The notes: generated from the letters alone by a model not told the origin. DNA of 64,000 nucleotides from Pantoea latae (GCF_002077695.1 NZ_MWUE01000007.1:62001-126000), one strand, 5' to 3'; numbered from the stretch's first letter, positions 10,676 to 20,426 are shown. Program-made: numbers and translations.

Positions 10676-11338
10676 ATGAAAATATTGATCGTTGAGGATG
10701 ATGTATTGCTGCAGGCGGGCCTGACGCAGGCGCTGAGCAGCCAGGGCTACGCCGTTGACGGCGCCGCCAGCGCCGCCGAGGCGGATGCGCTGCTGCACAG
10801 CGCGCAGTACAGCCTTATCGTGCTGGATCTCGGCCTGCCGGATCGCGACGGCAGCGATCTGCTGCGTCAGTGGCGGCGATCCGGCGTCGATCTGCCGGTC
10901 TTGATCCTCACCGCGCGCGACGCGCTTGACGATCGCGTTGAGGGGCTTGACGCCGGCGCCGACGACTATTTGATCAAGCCGCTGGCGCTGGCGGAGCTGC
11001 AGGCGCGGGTGCGCGCGCTGATCCGCCGCTATCAGGGCCGCAGCGATAATCTGCTGCAGCAGGGCGATTTGACGCTCAATCTCTCTTCCCAGCAGGTATT
11101 GCTGGAGAACCAGCCGCTCGACGTGACGCCCAAAGAGTTCGCGCTGCTGACGCGGCTGCTGATGCGCGTCGGACAGAACGTGCACCGCGAAACCCTGCAG
11201 CAGGATCTCTACAGCTGGCAGGACGACACCGGCTCCAACACGCTGGAGGTGCATATCCACAATCTGCGCCGCAAGCTGGGCAAAGATCGTATCAAAACCG
11301 TGCGCGGCGTCGGCTATCGGCTGGAGAACCGCGAATGA
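10676..11338 (+). CDS. pmrA: Response regulator PmrA (BasR), OmpR family
   Basis: A protein of 220 residues with a receiver domain (phosphoacceptor D51 in VLDLGLPDRDG, conserved K in DYLIKPL) and a C-terminal winged-helix DNA-binding domain (about 125-218, LEVHIHNLRRKLG). It resembles E. coli/Salmonella BasR/PmrA, which activates lipid A modification genes in response to Fe(III), Al(III) and low pH. It follows dacB by 3 bases and overlaps pmrB by the ATGA junction. Other OmpR-family regulators are the only realistic alternative; the partner kinase supports PmrA. Confidence 0.88.
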   Translation: MKILIVEDDVLLQAGLTQALSSQGYAVDGAASAAEADALLHSAQYSLIVLDLGLPDRDGSDLLRQWRRSGVDLPVLILTARDALDDRVEGLDAGADDYLIKPLALAELQARVRALIRRYQGRSDNLLQQGDLTLNLSSQQVLLENQPLDVTPKEFALLTRLLMRVGQNVHRETLQQDLYSWQDDTGSNTLEVHIHNLRRKLGKDRIKTVRGVGYRLENRE

Positions 11339-12393
11339 ACAGCATGCGTCAGCGCCTGCTGATTATGCTGGCGCTGATCCTGCTCACCTGTCAGATCATG
11401 AGCGCCTTCTGGCTGTGGCACGAAAGCCGCGAGCAGATCAGCTTCCTTGTCAACGAAACCCTCTCGGCGAAGGCGCGCAACGATCGCGTCGAAAATGAGA
11501 TCCGCGAAGCCATCGCCTCGCTGCTGCTGCCCTCTGTGGTGATGGTCGGCCTGACGCTGGTGCTCTCCTTCTGGGCGATTAGCTGGATCGTGCGTCCGCT
11601 GCGCGCCCTGCAGACCAGCCTGGCGCAGCGCTCCGCCGATAACCTGACGCCGCTCGCCATTCACTCCGATATGGAAGAGGTGGTGGCGGTCACTGGCGCG
11701 ATCAACCAGCTGCTGGCGCGCCTCGATCATACCTTACAGCAGGAACGGCTCTTCACCGCAGACGCTGCCCATGAGCTGCGCACTCCCCTCGCCGGCCTGC
11801 GCCTGCATCTTGAACTGCTGCAGCAGCAAGGGGTGCCGCACAGCGAGATGCTGGTGGCGCGCATCGATCAGCTGATGCACACCGTGGAACAACTGCTGAT
11901 GCTGGCGCGCGCCAGCCAGGCGTTAGCCAGCGGCCATGCGCAGCCGATTCACTGGCAGGCGGACATTCTGCAGCCGCTGCAGCCGGAAATGCGCGAGCTG
12001 GCCGATCAGCGCCAGCAGCGGCTGCGCTGGCCAGCGTCAGAAGTGGCGCCGAGCCAGGGCGAGCCGGTGCTGCTGCGTCTGCTGCTGCGCAATCTGCTGG
12101 AGAATGCCTCGCGCTACAGCCCAGCGGAGAGCGAGATTACCATTACGCTGGAAGCGCGCGACGGCAATATCATACTGAGCGTGATGGACGAAGGACCCGG
12201 CATCGATCCCGATGCGGCGGAGGAGCTAACCAAAGCGTTTCGCCGGCGCGATCAGCGCTACGGCGGCAGCGGGCTGGGGCTGAATATCGTGCTGCGCATC
12301 CTGCAGATGCACTATGGCGAGCTGAAGCTCATCAATCGCAGCGATCGCAGCGGGCTTATCGCCCGCTGCGTGCTGCCGTTGCGGCTTAACTGA
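11335..12393 (+). CDS. pmrB: Sensor histidine kinase PmrB (BasS)
   Basis: A membrane kinase of 352 residues. Two N-terminal membrane segments (about 8-28 and 62-83) enclose a short periplasmic loop with two ExxE motifs, ESRE (30-33) and EIRE (55-58). Salmonella PmrB has two ExxE motifs that bind Fe(III), which supports the identity. A HAMP-like region is followed by the H box AAHELRTPL (H146) and the ATPase motifs NLLENASRYSP, DEGPGID and GGSGLGLNIV. It overlaps pmrA by 4 bases. Its end lies 1 base from the fepA stop codon, so the left edge of the siderophore locus abuts it tail to tail. Confidence 0.88.
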   Translation: MNSMRQRLLIMLALILLTCQIMSAFWLWHESREQISFLVNETLSAKARNDRVENEIREAIASLLLPSVVMVGLTLVLSFWAISWIVRPLRALQTSLAQRSADNLTPLAIHSDMEEVVAVTGAINQLLARLDHTLQQERLFTADAAHELRTPLAGLRLHLELLQQQGVPHSEMLVARIDQLMHTVEQLLMLARASQALASGHAQPIHWQADILQPLQPEMRELADQRQQRLRWPASEVAPSQGEPVLLRLLLRNLLENASRYSPAESEITITLEARDGNIILSVMDEGPGIDPDAAEELTKAFRRRDQRYGGSGLGLNIVLRILQMHYGELKLINRSDRSGLIARCVLPLRLN

Positions 12394-14625
12394 TTAGAAC
12401 TGCGTGTTCAGGCTGACGTAGTAAGTCCGGCCTGATTCGTTGTAGGTATTCGCGCCCGCGCCATACAGGTAAGAATTGGTGGTGGCGTTGCCGGTGGTCT
12501 GGGCGTTGCCCTGACGGAAGTGGCGCTTATCGAACAGGTTGTCGATGCCGACCGTCACGCTGGCGTACTTATTCACGTCATAGGTGCCGCTCATGCCGAC
12601 TACCGAGTAAGGGCTGACCTCTTCGGTGGCGCTGCCGGTGACCGCATTGCCTTTGTAGTCATACTTCTTCGGCACCTGCTTGCCGTACCAGGTGAGCGTG
12701 GTTTGCAGCGACAGATCCTGGGTTGCTTGCCAGCTCAGCGTGGAGTTCAGCGTATAGTCGGGAATAATCGACAGGCGATCGCCGGTCTCTTTATTCTTGC
12801 TCTGCAGCATATAGGTGAAGTTGTTGTTCCACGCGATGCTCTCCGTCACCGGAATATTCACCGTGCCTTCCAGCCCTTCCACCACCGCTTTCGGCACGTT
12901 CTCCCACTTATAAATGTCGGTGGTGCCGTTTGACGCTTTGCCGGACGGCGCATAGCCCGCCTCGATCTTGTTGCGATAGTCGTTGCGGAACCAGGTCAGA
13001 CCCGCCTGATAGCCTTCATGCTTCCACTCCAGCCCAATCTCTTTATTGATGCTGTTTTCCGCTTTCAGATCTTTATTGCCCTGCAGATAACAGGCGCCGG
13101 TGCTGGCAGCGCAGCCCTGTCCGTTGCTGTAGAGCAGATAGTTAGGGTTGGTCTGGTAGAGGCTCGGCGCTTTATAGGCGCGGCCGATACCCATCTTCAG
13201 CGTGAAGTCGTCACCTAAGCCCTGCGAGAGGTTAAGCGACGGGCTCCAGTTATCGCCGACGATAGAGTGGTGATCAAAGCGCAGGCTCGGCGTCAGCATG
13301 GTGCTGTCGGTCAGCTCCATATTGTCTTCGGCGAACAGCGAGAAGATTTCCGCCTGCGAATAGGGGCTGCGGCCAGAGCTGGAGATGCCCGGCACCGAGC
13401 CGTTCGAGGCGGCCTGCGTGGTCGACGAGGGATCCTTCATGCGCTGCTGGTTCCACTCGGTGCCGAAGGTCGCGGTCTGACTCACCAGCAGTTCGAACGG
13501 CACGCTGATCTCGCTGTGCAGCAGCACGTCGTCCAGCTGGATGGTATTGAAGCCGCTGTTGGAGAAGATGCCTTCGGTGCCGCCGGCCAGCCCTTCGTTG
13601 ATGCGTGAGTTGCGCGTATTTTCATAGCGCGCATAGGTATTGGTGCTGATGCCGTTGTCCCAGGCGCCGGTCCACTTCACGGCGAAATTCTGGCGATAGA
13701 GGCGGTTGGTCTCTTTGCCGTAGAGGCTTTTCACCAGCGCGCTGGTGTTGGTGTTCTGGGTGTCGCCGGAGTAGAGGTTGCCCTGGCGGCTGTAGCCCGC
13801 CTGGAACTCCAGCGCCTGCATCGGCGCGAACGCCCAGCGCAGCATGGCGTTGATGTCTTTATTCACCACCCCTTCGCGGCCCGCCGGATAGCTGCCGGCG
13901 TAGCTGCCGGTGCGCTCCGCCGCGTGACCTTCATTGATGTCGTAGGCGTCCGCCTGGGTTTTCGCCAGGTTGCCGTAGAGGCGGAAGCTGACGTCGTCGC
14001 CCAGCGGCCCTTCCAGGCTGAAGTTGGTGCGGCGTGTCGCTCCTTCGTCTTTGTGCTCCGGCACGTTGTAGTAGGCGTTCCACGAGCCGTGCCACTGCTG
14101 GTCATCATATTTTTTGGTGATGATATTCACCACGCCGCCTGCCGCGCCGTTGCCGTAGCGCACCGCCGCCGGGCCGCGAATGACGTCGATGCGCTCGATC
14201 ATCTCCGGCGGCACCCAGTTGGTATCGCCGCGCGTATCGCGCTCGCCGCGCCAGCCGAGACGCACCGAGTTGCGGCTGGAGACCGGCATGCCGTCCACCA
14301 GAATCAGGGTGTTCTCCGGCCCCATGCCGCGAATATCAATCTGACGGTTGTTGCCGCGCTGGCCGCTGGTGGAGTTGCCGGTCAGGTTGACGCCCGGCAT
14401 GGTGCGGATAATTTCCGACACGTCGCGCGCAGGGGGACGCTTTTTGATCTCGTCCGCGGTAATGGTGGAGACGCCCGGCGCCTGCAGGTTCTGCTGCGCG
14501 GCGCTCACCACCAGCGTGTCGTCGTGCGAAGTAGAAGAGGTGCTGGTGTCGGCAGCCTGCACGCTGGTGGCGGCAAGGCCGAGTTCAATCAGAATGGCTA
14601 ATGACAAACGGGATAATTTAGGCAT
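12394..14625 (-). CDS. fepA: TonB-dependent ferric enterobactin receptor FepA
   Basis: An outer-membrane receptor of 743 residues (E. coli precursor 746). It has a signal peptide (about 1-24), the TonB box DDTLVVSAA (35-43), a plug domain (RQIDIRGMGPENTLILVDG) and a 22-strand barrel ending in the terminal Phe of VSLNTQF. It imports ferric enterobactin using TonB energy. It is divergent from fes across a Fur box; AGGA about 10 bases before the ATG is the likely ribosome binding site. The leader between the Fur box and the ATG is long (about 190 bases). Confidence 0.97.
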   Translation of the reverse strand: MPKLSRLSLAILIELGLAATSVQAADTSTSSTSHDDTLVVSAAQQNLQAPGVSTITADEIKKRPPARDVSEIIRTMPGVNLTGNSTSGQRGNNRQIDIRGMGPENTLILVDGMPVSSRNSVRLGWRGERDTRGDTNWVPPEMIERIDVIRGPAAVRYGNGAAGGVVNIITKKYDDQQWHGSWNAYYNVPEHKDEGATRRTNFSLEGPLGDDVSFRLYGNLAKTQADAYDINEGHAAERTGSYAGSYPAGREGVVNKDINAMLRWAFAPMQALEFQAGYSRQGNLYSGDTQNTNTSALVKSLYGKETNRLYRQNFAVKWTGAWDNGISTNTYARYENTRNSRINEGLAGGTEGIFSNSGFNTIQLDDVLLHSEISVPFELLVSQTATFGTEWNQQRMKDPSSTTQAASNGSVPGISSSGRSPYSQAEIFSLFAEDNMELTDSTMLTPSLRFDHHSIVGDNWSPSLNLSQGLGDDFTLKMGIGRAYKAPSLYQTNPNYLLYSNGQGCAASTGACYLQGNKDLKAENSINKEIGLEWKHEGYQAGLTWFRNDYRNKIEAGYAPSGKASNGTTDIYKWENVPKAVVEGLEGTVNIPVTESIAWNNNFTYMLQSKNKETGDRLSIIPDYTLNSTLSWQATQDLSLQTTLTWYGKQVPKKYDYKGNAVTGSATEEVSPYSVVGMSGTYDVNKYASVTVGIDNLFDKRHFRQGNAQTTGNATTNSYLYGAGANTYNESGRTYYVSLNTQF

Positions 14626-14826
14626 TTTTTATGTTCCTGGATTGCCGGCGGAAACCAGATGTCTCCTGCAGGCGCGCCGGTGAAAGAGTCATTCTCTGCA
14701 AGCAAGCATTCCAGCCGCACCCAGGCCCTCCTTCGCGGAACATCCGCCTGACAACACAGGCTGATGAGGCTGGCGGAACGCGCGCGCTCCTGGTGTCGGA
14801 GCGGGAAACACCCTATTGCAAATGCA

Positions 14827-14851
14827 AATAATTATCAATAGTATTATTCAT
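14827..14851. promoter_or_regulatory. Fur box between fepA and fes
   Basis: An A/T-rich run of NAT repeats (AATAATTATCAATAGTATTA and following) resembling the Fur operator. It sits between divergent fepA and fes, where E. coli also has a Fur-controlled promoter. The match to the 19-base consensus is looser than at the other two sites. Confidence 0.65.
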
Positions 14852-14899
14852 AACATCTGCGCAACGCTGCGCGCATCGGGTCCAGTAAATAGTGCATTT

Positions 14900-16111
14900 A
14901 TGACGTGGTTAACGAATGAAACCGGCAGTGACGCCTGGTGGCAGACTTTACAGCAGCAGGGCCTGCCCCTGATTGAACCCGCCCGCGACGGCGCATGCGA
15001 CGTCACCTTCTTCTGGCGCGATCCGCAGGGAAGCGAAACCACCTCGTCCACCCGCCGCGTCTGGATCAATATCACCGGCGTTACCGATCATCATCAGCGC
15101 GCCGCGCCTCAAAGCTTCGATCATATCCCCGGCACCGACGTCTGGTTCTGGCGCACCCGGCTGCCCGCCAGCTGGCGCGGCAGCTATTGCCTGATGCCTG
15201 ACAGCGATCCTGTCGACTTCGACGGCGAAGCGGATATGGCGACGCTGCGCGCCTGGTGGAGCCAGAAATTCCCCACCGCGCAACAGGATCCGCTTAATCC
15301 GCTGCGCGGCTGGTCAGGCGGACGCGGCATGCGCGTGTCGCCGCTGCACCTGCCCGACGCGCCCGATCAGCGCGTCTGGGAAGCAGTCGACAGCGGTCGC
15401 GCGCCGACGCTGCCGCTTCAGCACCATATCTGGCAGAGCGCGCGCCTCGGCAATCGCCGCTCGGTCTGGATCTACGCCACCGGCGAGGTGCAGCCGAGCG
15501 AGCGTCCGCTGGCGCTGCTGCTGGACGGCCAGTTCTGGGCCAATAGCATGCCGATCGCCTGGCCGCTACAGCAGCTCACCGACGCCGGCGAACTGCCGCC
15601 GGCGGTCTACGTGATGATCGATATCATCGATCGCGAACACCGCAGCCGCGAGCTGCCCTGTAATCCCGACTTCTGGCTGGCGCTGCAGGAGGAGCTGCTG
15701 CCGCAGCTGCAGGGCTGGGCGCCGCACCGCGTCAGCGCCGCCGAGACGCTGGTCAGCGGCCAGAGCTTTGGCGGGCTGGCGTCGACGTACGCCGTGCTCA
15801 ACTGGCCGCAGACGTTCGGCGGCGCCATCAGCCTTTCCGGCTCGTTCTGGTGGCCTGCGCGCGGCGAGCCCAACGGCAGGCTGATCCAGCAGCTGCAACA
15901 GGGCGACTACTGTCACGCGTCGTCGCGTTTCTATCTGGAGGCGGGACACCGCGAACACCTGATTTTTAAAGCAAACCAACAACTCCAACAGGACCTGTCC
16001 GCCGCAGGACATCAGGTCATTTTCCATCCGGTCGACGGCGGTCACGACGCGCTCTGCTGGCGCGGCGGCCTGCTCAACGGACTGAAAGCAATGTGGCAAC
16101 ATCTTCTTTAA
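14900..16111 (+). CDS. fes: Enterochelin (ferric enterobactin) esterase Fes
   Basis: A cytoplasmic alpha/beta hydrolase of 403 residues that cuts the trilactone of ferric enterobactin to release iron. It has the early-set N-terminal domain (RVWINITGVTDHHQ), the nucleophile elbow GQSFGG with Ser near 289, and the catalytic His near 382 in DGGHDALCWRGG. The frame is open from 14816, but that start falls inside the Fur box, so ATG 14900 (MTWLTNE) is preferred although its ribosome binding site is weak. It is followed by ybdZ after 40 bases. Confidence 0.94.
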   Translation: MTWLTNETGSDAWWQTLQQQGLPLIEPARDGACDVTFFWRDPQGSETTSSTRRVWINITGVTDHHQRAAPQSFDHIPGTDVWFWRTRLPASWRGSYCLMPDSDPVDFDGEADMATLRAWWSQKFPTAQQDPLNPLRGWSGGRGMRVSPLHLPDAPDQRVWEAVDSGRAPTLPLQHHIWQSARLGNRRSVWIYATGEVQPSERPLALLLDGQFWANSMPIAWPLQQLTDAGELPPAVYVMIDIIDREHRSRELPCNPDFWLALQEELLPQLQGWAPHRVSAAETLVSGQSFGGLASTYAVLNWPQTFGGAISLSGSFWWPARGEPNGRLIQQLQQGDYCHASSRFYLEAGHREHLIFKANQQLQQDLSAAGHQVIFHPVDGGHDALCWRGGLLNGLKAMWQHLL

Positions 16112-16151
16112 ATCGCCTGGCTAGCCCGACTGTTGCGGGCAGGAGACCGAT

Positions 16152-16370
16152 ATGCAACCTAATCCCTTCGACGATCCGCAGCAGGATTGTTTCGTGCTGC
16201 AGAATGCGCAGCAGCAGTACAGCCTCTGGCCCGCGTTTCGCGCCCTGCCCGCCGGCTGGCGCAGCGTCTTCGGCCCGCAGCCGCAGACGGCGTGCCTGAG
16301 CTGGCTCAATGCGAACTGGCGCGATATTCGCCCGGCTCATTCCACCGCGAACCGGAGCGACCATGTCTGA
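16152..16370 (+). CDS. ybdZ: MbtH-like protein YbdZ
   Basis: A protein of 72 residues of the MbtH family, small chaperones that bind and activate NRPS adenylation domains, here that of EntF. The family features are seen: NPFDDPQQDCFVLQNAQQQYSLWP, PAGWRSVFGP and a conserved CLSWLNANWRDIRP tail. AGGAG lies just upstream. Its last codons overlap the entF start by 8 bases, indicating translational coupling to its partner. Confidence 0.95.
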   Translation: MQPNPFDDPQQDCFVLQNAQQQYSLWPAFRALPAGWRSVFGPQPQTACLSWLNANWRDIRPAHSTANRSDHV

Positions 16371-19300
16371 GATGCTGATGAATTCCCTTGATACCGATCA
16401 GAAAATATTGCCGCTGGTGGCGGCGCAGCCCGGCATCTGGATGGCCGATCAGCTGTCGCAGCAGACCAACGCCTACGCGGTTGCCCACTTTGTCGAGCTG
16501 CGCGGCGTGCTGGACGGCGCGCTGCTGAGCAAGGCGATCGTCGCCGGGATGCAGGAGGCTGATACGCTGAATATGGCGTTCGGCGAGCACGAGGGCGAAG
16601 CGGTGCAGTGGCTGGCGCCGCAGCGTTTTACGCTGCCTGAGATCGTCGATCTGCGTCAGGAGGCCGATCCCGACGCCGCGGCGCGCGCGCGTATGCGCGC
16701 CGATATGTCCGGCGATCTGCGCGTGCTGAGCGGCGCGCCGCTCTGGCATCACCAGCTGATGCGCCTCGGCGAGCAGCGCTGGTTCTGGTATCAGCGCTAT
16801 CATCACCTGGTGGTGGACGGCTTCAGCTTCACCGCCCTGACGCGCCGCATCGCCAATATTTACAGCGCGTGGCTGCGCGGCGAGACGCCGGAACCGACGC
16901 CGTTTACCCCATTTAGCGAGGTGGTAGAGGAGTATCAGCGCTATCAGGCGTCGCCGAGCTGGCAGCGGGACCGCGACTTCTGGCGCGAAAAGAGTGCGCA
17001 GCTGCCGCCGCCCGCCTCGCTTTCGCCGCTGCCGCTGGCCGGACAGCCCGCCAGCACCGCGCTGCTGCGCCACAGCGTTTCGCTGGACCGTGATCTTTTC
17101 CAGACGCTGGCGCAGCAGATGGCGGTCAGCGCGGCCGACGCCGCCTTTGCGCTGGTAGCGCTCTGGCTGGCGCGCCTCAGCGGCCAGAACGATTTCGCCG
17201 CCGGCTTTATTTTTATGCGCCGCATCGGCTCGGCGGCGCTCTGCGCCACCGGACCGGTGATTAACGTGCTGCCGATGGCGGTGCGCTACCGTCCCGACCA
17301 GCCGCTCAGCGCGCTGGCGCAGCAGCTGGCCGCCGAGGTGAAAAAGATGCGCCGTCATCAGCGCTTCGACGCCGAGCAGGTGCAGCGCGACGCAGGCCGC
17401 CTCGGCGACGGCGATCCGCTCTACGGCCCGGTGATCAACCTGAAGATGTTCGACTATCAGCTCGACTTTAACGGCGTGGAGGGCATCACGCACCAACTGG
17501 CGTCGGGGCCGGTGCGCGACCTCGAGATCGCCATCTATATCAGCGAACAGGGCGAGCTAACGCTGGAGCTGCTGGCCAACGCTGAGCGCTATCAGCGAGA
17601 GACGCTGGCGCGGCACGCCAGCCGTTTCGATCTGCTGCTGCGGCAGCTGGCGGCGCAGCCGGATCGCCCCTGCGGCGAACTGGATCTGCTGACCGAGGCG
17701 GAGCATCTGCAGCTGGCTGCGATCAACCAGACCGCTAAGGCGCTGCCGGCGGCCACGCTGAGCAGCCTGCTGCAGGCGCAGGCGCAGCGCACGCCGGACG
17801 CCCCCGCGCTGGCGGACGATCGCCATCAGCTCAGCTACCGCGAGATGCGTCAGCAGGTCGAGGCGCTGGCGCAGCAGCTGATTGCCAGCGGCGTGCAGCG
17901 CGGCGATATCGTCGCCGTGGCGCTGCCGCGCGCGGTCTTTCTTTCGCTGGCGCTGCAGGCGATCGTCAGCGTTGGCGCGGCCTATCTGCCGCTCGATACC
18001 GGCTATCCCGACGATCGCCTGCAGATGATGCTGGAGGACGCCGCGCCGAAAACCCTGATCACCTGCCGCGAGCTGGCGACGCGCTTTGCCGCGCTGGCGC
18101 CGGTCGAGCCGCTGTTCTATGACGCGCTGCTGCCTGCGGCGGCGGAACGCGCGCTGAGCCAGGCGCCGCGCCCGCAGGATGGCGCCTATATCATTTATAC
18201 CTCCGGCTCGACCGGTCGGCCGAAAGGCGTGCTGGTCGGCCATGAGGCAATCGTCAACCGCCTGCTGTGGATGCAGGCGAGCTATCCGCTCGACGCCACA
18301 GATGTGGTGTTACAGAAGACCCCCAGCAGCTTCGACGTCTCAGTGTGGGAATTTTTCTGGCCGCTGCTGACGGGCGCGCAGCTGGTGATGGCGCCGCCGG
18401 AGGCGCACCGCGATCCCGACGCGCTACAGCAGCTTTTTGCGCGCTATCGCGTCACCACTACCCACTTTGTTCCCTCGATGCTGGCGGCGTTTGTCGCCTC
18501 GCTGCAGGACAGGGAGGCGGTGGCGCGCTGCGCCAGCCTGCGTCGCGTCTTCTGCAGCGGCGAGGCGTTGCCGGCGGATCTGTCGCGCCAGTGGGAGGTG
18601 CTGACGCAGACGCCGCTGCATAATCTCTACGGCCCGACCGAAGCGGCGGTGGACGTCAGCTATTATCCCGCCTTCGGCCCGGAGCTGGCGGCTGTGGAAG
18701 GCGCCAGCGTGCCGATCGGCTTCCCGGTCTGGAACACCGGCCTGCGCATCCTCGACGCGCGTCTGCAGCCGGTTCCGCCAGGCGTCGCGGGCGATCTCTA
18801 TCTCACCGGCGTGCAGCTGGCGCACGGCTATCTCGATCGCCCTGACCTTACCGCCAGCCGTTTTGTCGCCGATCCCTACGGCAACGGCACGCGCATGTAC
18901 CGCACCGGCGACGTGGCGCGCTGGCTGGCGAACGGCGCGGTGGAATATCTGGGCCGCAGCGACGATCAGCTGAAAATCCGCGGCCAGCGTATCGAGCTGA
19001 ACGAAATCGACCATGCGCTGGCGGCGCTGCCGGGCGTGCAGCAGGCGGTAACCCATGCGGTGGTGCTGGGCAATGCCGGCGCGCAGCAGGGCGACGCGCG
19101 TCAGCTGGTCGGCTATGTGGTGGCGGATCGGCCTATCGACGCCGAGGCGATGCGCGCCGCGCTGGCGCAGCAGCTGCCCGCGCATATGGTGCCGGTGGCG
19201 ATCGTCGCGCTGGAGGCGCTGCCGCTCAGCAGCAACGGCAAGCTGGACCGCAAAGCGCTGCCGCTGCCGCAAAGCCGCGCGGGCGACGCGAGCCGCGCGC

Positions 19301-20283
19301 CGCTGCCGGGTCTGGAGACGCACCTGGCAGATGCCTTCGCCGCGCTGCTGGAACGCGACAGCGTCGGCGCGCAGGAGGATTTCTTCGCCCTCGGCGGCCA
19401 CTCGCTGCTGGCGATGCGGCTGGCGGCGCAGCTGCGGCGCGCGCTGAAGCAGCCGGTTTCCGTCGGTCAGATCATGGTCGCCTCGACGGTAGAGAAGCTG
19501 GCGGCGCTGCTGAGCGATGCGCAGGCGGCGCAAACCGCCGGCTTCGAGCCGGTGCTGCCGCTGCGTCGCGGCAGCGGGCCGACGCTGTTCTGCTTCCATC
19601 CGGCGTCGGGCTTCGCCTGGCAGTTCAGCATTCTGCAGCGCTATCTCGACGCGCGCTGGTCCATTATCGGCATTCAGTCACCCGACGCCAGCGGCCCGCT
19701 CAGTCAGGCGGCGCATCTTGATGAGGTGTGCGACGCGCATCTCGCCACGCTGCGCCAGCAGCAGCCGCACGGCCCCTACTATTTCCTCGGCTATTCGCTG
19801 GGCGGCACCCTGGCGCAGGGCATCGCTGCGCGGCTGGAGGCGCTGGGTGAAGAGGTAGCATTCCTCGGCCTGCTCGACACCTGGCCGCCGGAAACGCAGA
19901 ACTGGGACGAGAAGCGCGGCAAGAATCAGCTCGATCCGGCGGTGCTGGAGGAGGTAAACCGCGAGCGCGAGCAGTTTGTCGCCGCGCAGCGTCAGCAGGC
20001 GGGCGAAGGGCTGGAGGCGATGTTCGATGCGATCGAGGCCAACTACGCCAGCTCGGTTCGGCTGCTGGCGACGGCGCGCAGCGCGCGCTTCAGCGGCCGC
20101 GCCACGCTGTTCCTCGCCACCGAGACGCAGCAGCCGGGACAGGACGCGCGCCGCGCCTGGGCGCCCTATGTCGGCGAGCTGGAGGTGCGGCCGCTGGCGT
20201 GCGCCCACGTCGAGATTATCTCGCCGCGCATGTTCGAGCAGATCGGGCCGCAATTGCAGCAATTGCTGGCAAGATTTGACTGA
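16363..20283 (+). CDS. entF: Enterobactin synthase component F (NRPS)
   Basis: A four-domain NRPS of 1306 residues (E. coli 1293) that activates L-serine, condenses it with 2,3-dihydroxybenzoate from EntB and cyclises three units. The condensation domain carries HHLVVDG at 147-153; the adenylation domain has YTSGSTGRPKG near 612-622 and specificity segments (SSFDVSVWEFFW, THFVPSML) that fit serine; the carrier domain has GGHSLL with the phosphopantetheine Ser at 1014; the thioesterase has GYSLGG with Ser 1145. ATG 16363 is used because it matches the family N-terminus and overlaps ybdZ; an upstream in-frame start at 16309 lies inside ybdZ. Confidence 0.97.
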   Translation: MSEMLMNSLDTDQKILPLVAAQPGIWMADQLSQQTNAYAVAHFVELRGVLDGALLSKAIVAGMQEADTLNMAFGEHEGEAVQWLAPQRFTLPEIVDLRQEADPDAAARARMRADMSGDLRVLSGAPLWHHQLMRLGEQRWFWYQRYHHLVVDGFSFTALTRRIANIYSAWLRGETPEPTPFTPFSEVVEEYQRYQASPSWQRDRDFWREKSAQLPPPASLSPLPLAGQPASTALLRHSVSLDRDLFQTLAQQMAVSAADAAFALVALWLARLSGQNDFAAGFIFMRRIGSAALCATGPVINVLPMAVRYRPDQPLSALAQQLAAEVKKMRRHQRFDAEQVQRDAGRLGDGDPLYGPVINLKMFDYQLDFNGVEGITHQLASGPVRDLEIAIYISEQGELTLELLANAERYQRETLARHASRFDLLLRQLAAQPDRPCGELDLLTEAEHLQLAAINQTAKALPAATLSSLLQAQAQRTPDAPALADDRHQLSYREMRQQVEALAQQLIASGVQRGDIVAVALPRAVFLSLALQAIVSVGAAYLPLDTGYPDDRLQMMLEDAAPKTLITCRELATRFAALAPVEPLFYDALLPAAAERALSQAPRPQDGAYIIYTSGSTGRPKGVLVGHEAIVNRLLWMQASYPLDATDVVLQKTPSSFDVSVWEFFWPLLTGAQLVMAPPEAHRDPDALQQLFARYRVTTTHFVPSMLAAFVASLQDREAVARCASLRRVFCSGEALPADLSRQWEVLTQTPLHNLYGPTEAAVDVSYYPAFGPELAAVEGASVPIGFPVWNTGLRILDARLQPVPPGVAGDLYLTGVQLAHGYLDRPDLTASRFVADPYGNGTRMYRTGDVARWLANGAVEYLGRSDDQLKIRGQRIELNEIDHALAALPGVQQAVTHAVVLGNAGAQQGDARQLVGYVVADRPIDAEAMRAALAQQLPAHMVPVAIVALEALPLSSNGKLDRKALPLPQSRAGDASRAPLPGLETHLADAFAALLERDSVGAQEDFFALGGHSLLAMRLAAQLRRALKQPVSVGQIMVASTVEKLAALLSDAQAAQTAGFEPVLPLRRGSGPTLFCFHPASGFAWQFSILQRYLDARWSIIGIQSPDASGPLSQAAHLDEVCDAHLATLRQQQPHGPYYFLGYSLGGTLAQGIAARLEALGEEVAFLGLLDTWPPETQNWDEKRGKNQLDPAVLEEVNREREQFVAAQRQQAGEGLEAMFDAIEANYASSVRLLATARSARFSGRATLFLATETQQPGQDARRAWAPYVGELEVRPLACAHVEIISPRMFEQIGPQLQQLLARFD

Positions 20284-20426
20284 CGTCCTGAATACACATC
20301 CGGTGCCATGTCTGGAAGATATGGATATGCCGGGGCATCAGTTGGCGATGTAGGCTAAGGAGCCGCAGGGAGGTGAGACGCTGTGCTTTGGCGTGGTCAC
20401 CCACACCCTGGGGAGGCTGCGGTGAA
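20284..20426. other. Intergenic stretch between entF and mazF
   Basis: These 143 bases contain no gene or terminator that I recognise. They mark one edge of the mazEF insertion. There are several G/A-rich purine tracts (GGAGCCGCAGGGAGGTGAGA, CTGGGGAGGC) but no clear inverted or direct repeat. Confidence 0.4.

Noticed and set aside
14816-14899. Longer start for fes
   Set aside because: The start codon and the first codons fall inside the Fur box and promoter region, and the extra residues do not match the family.
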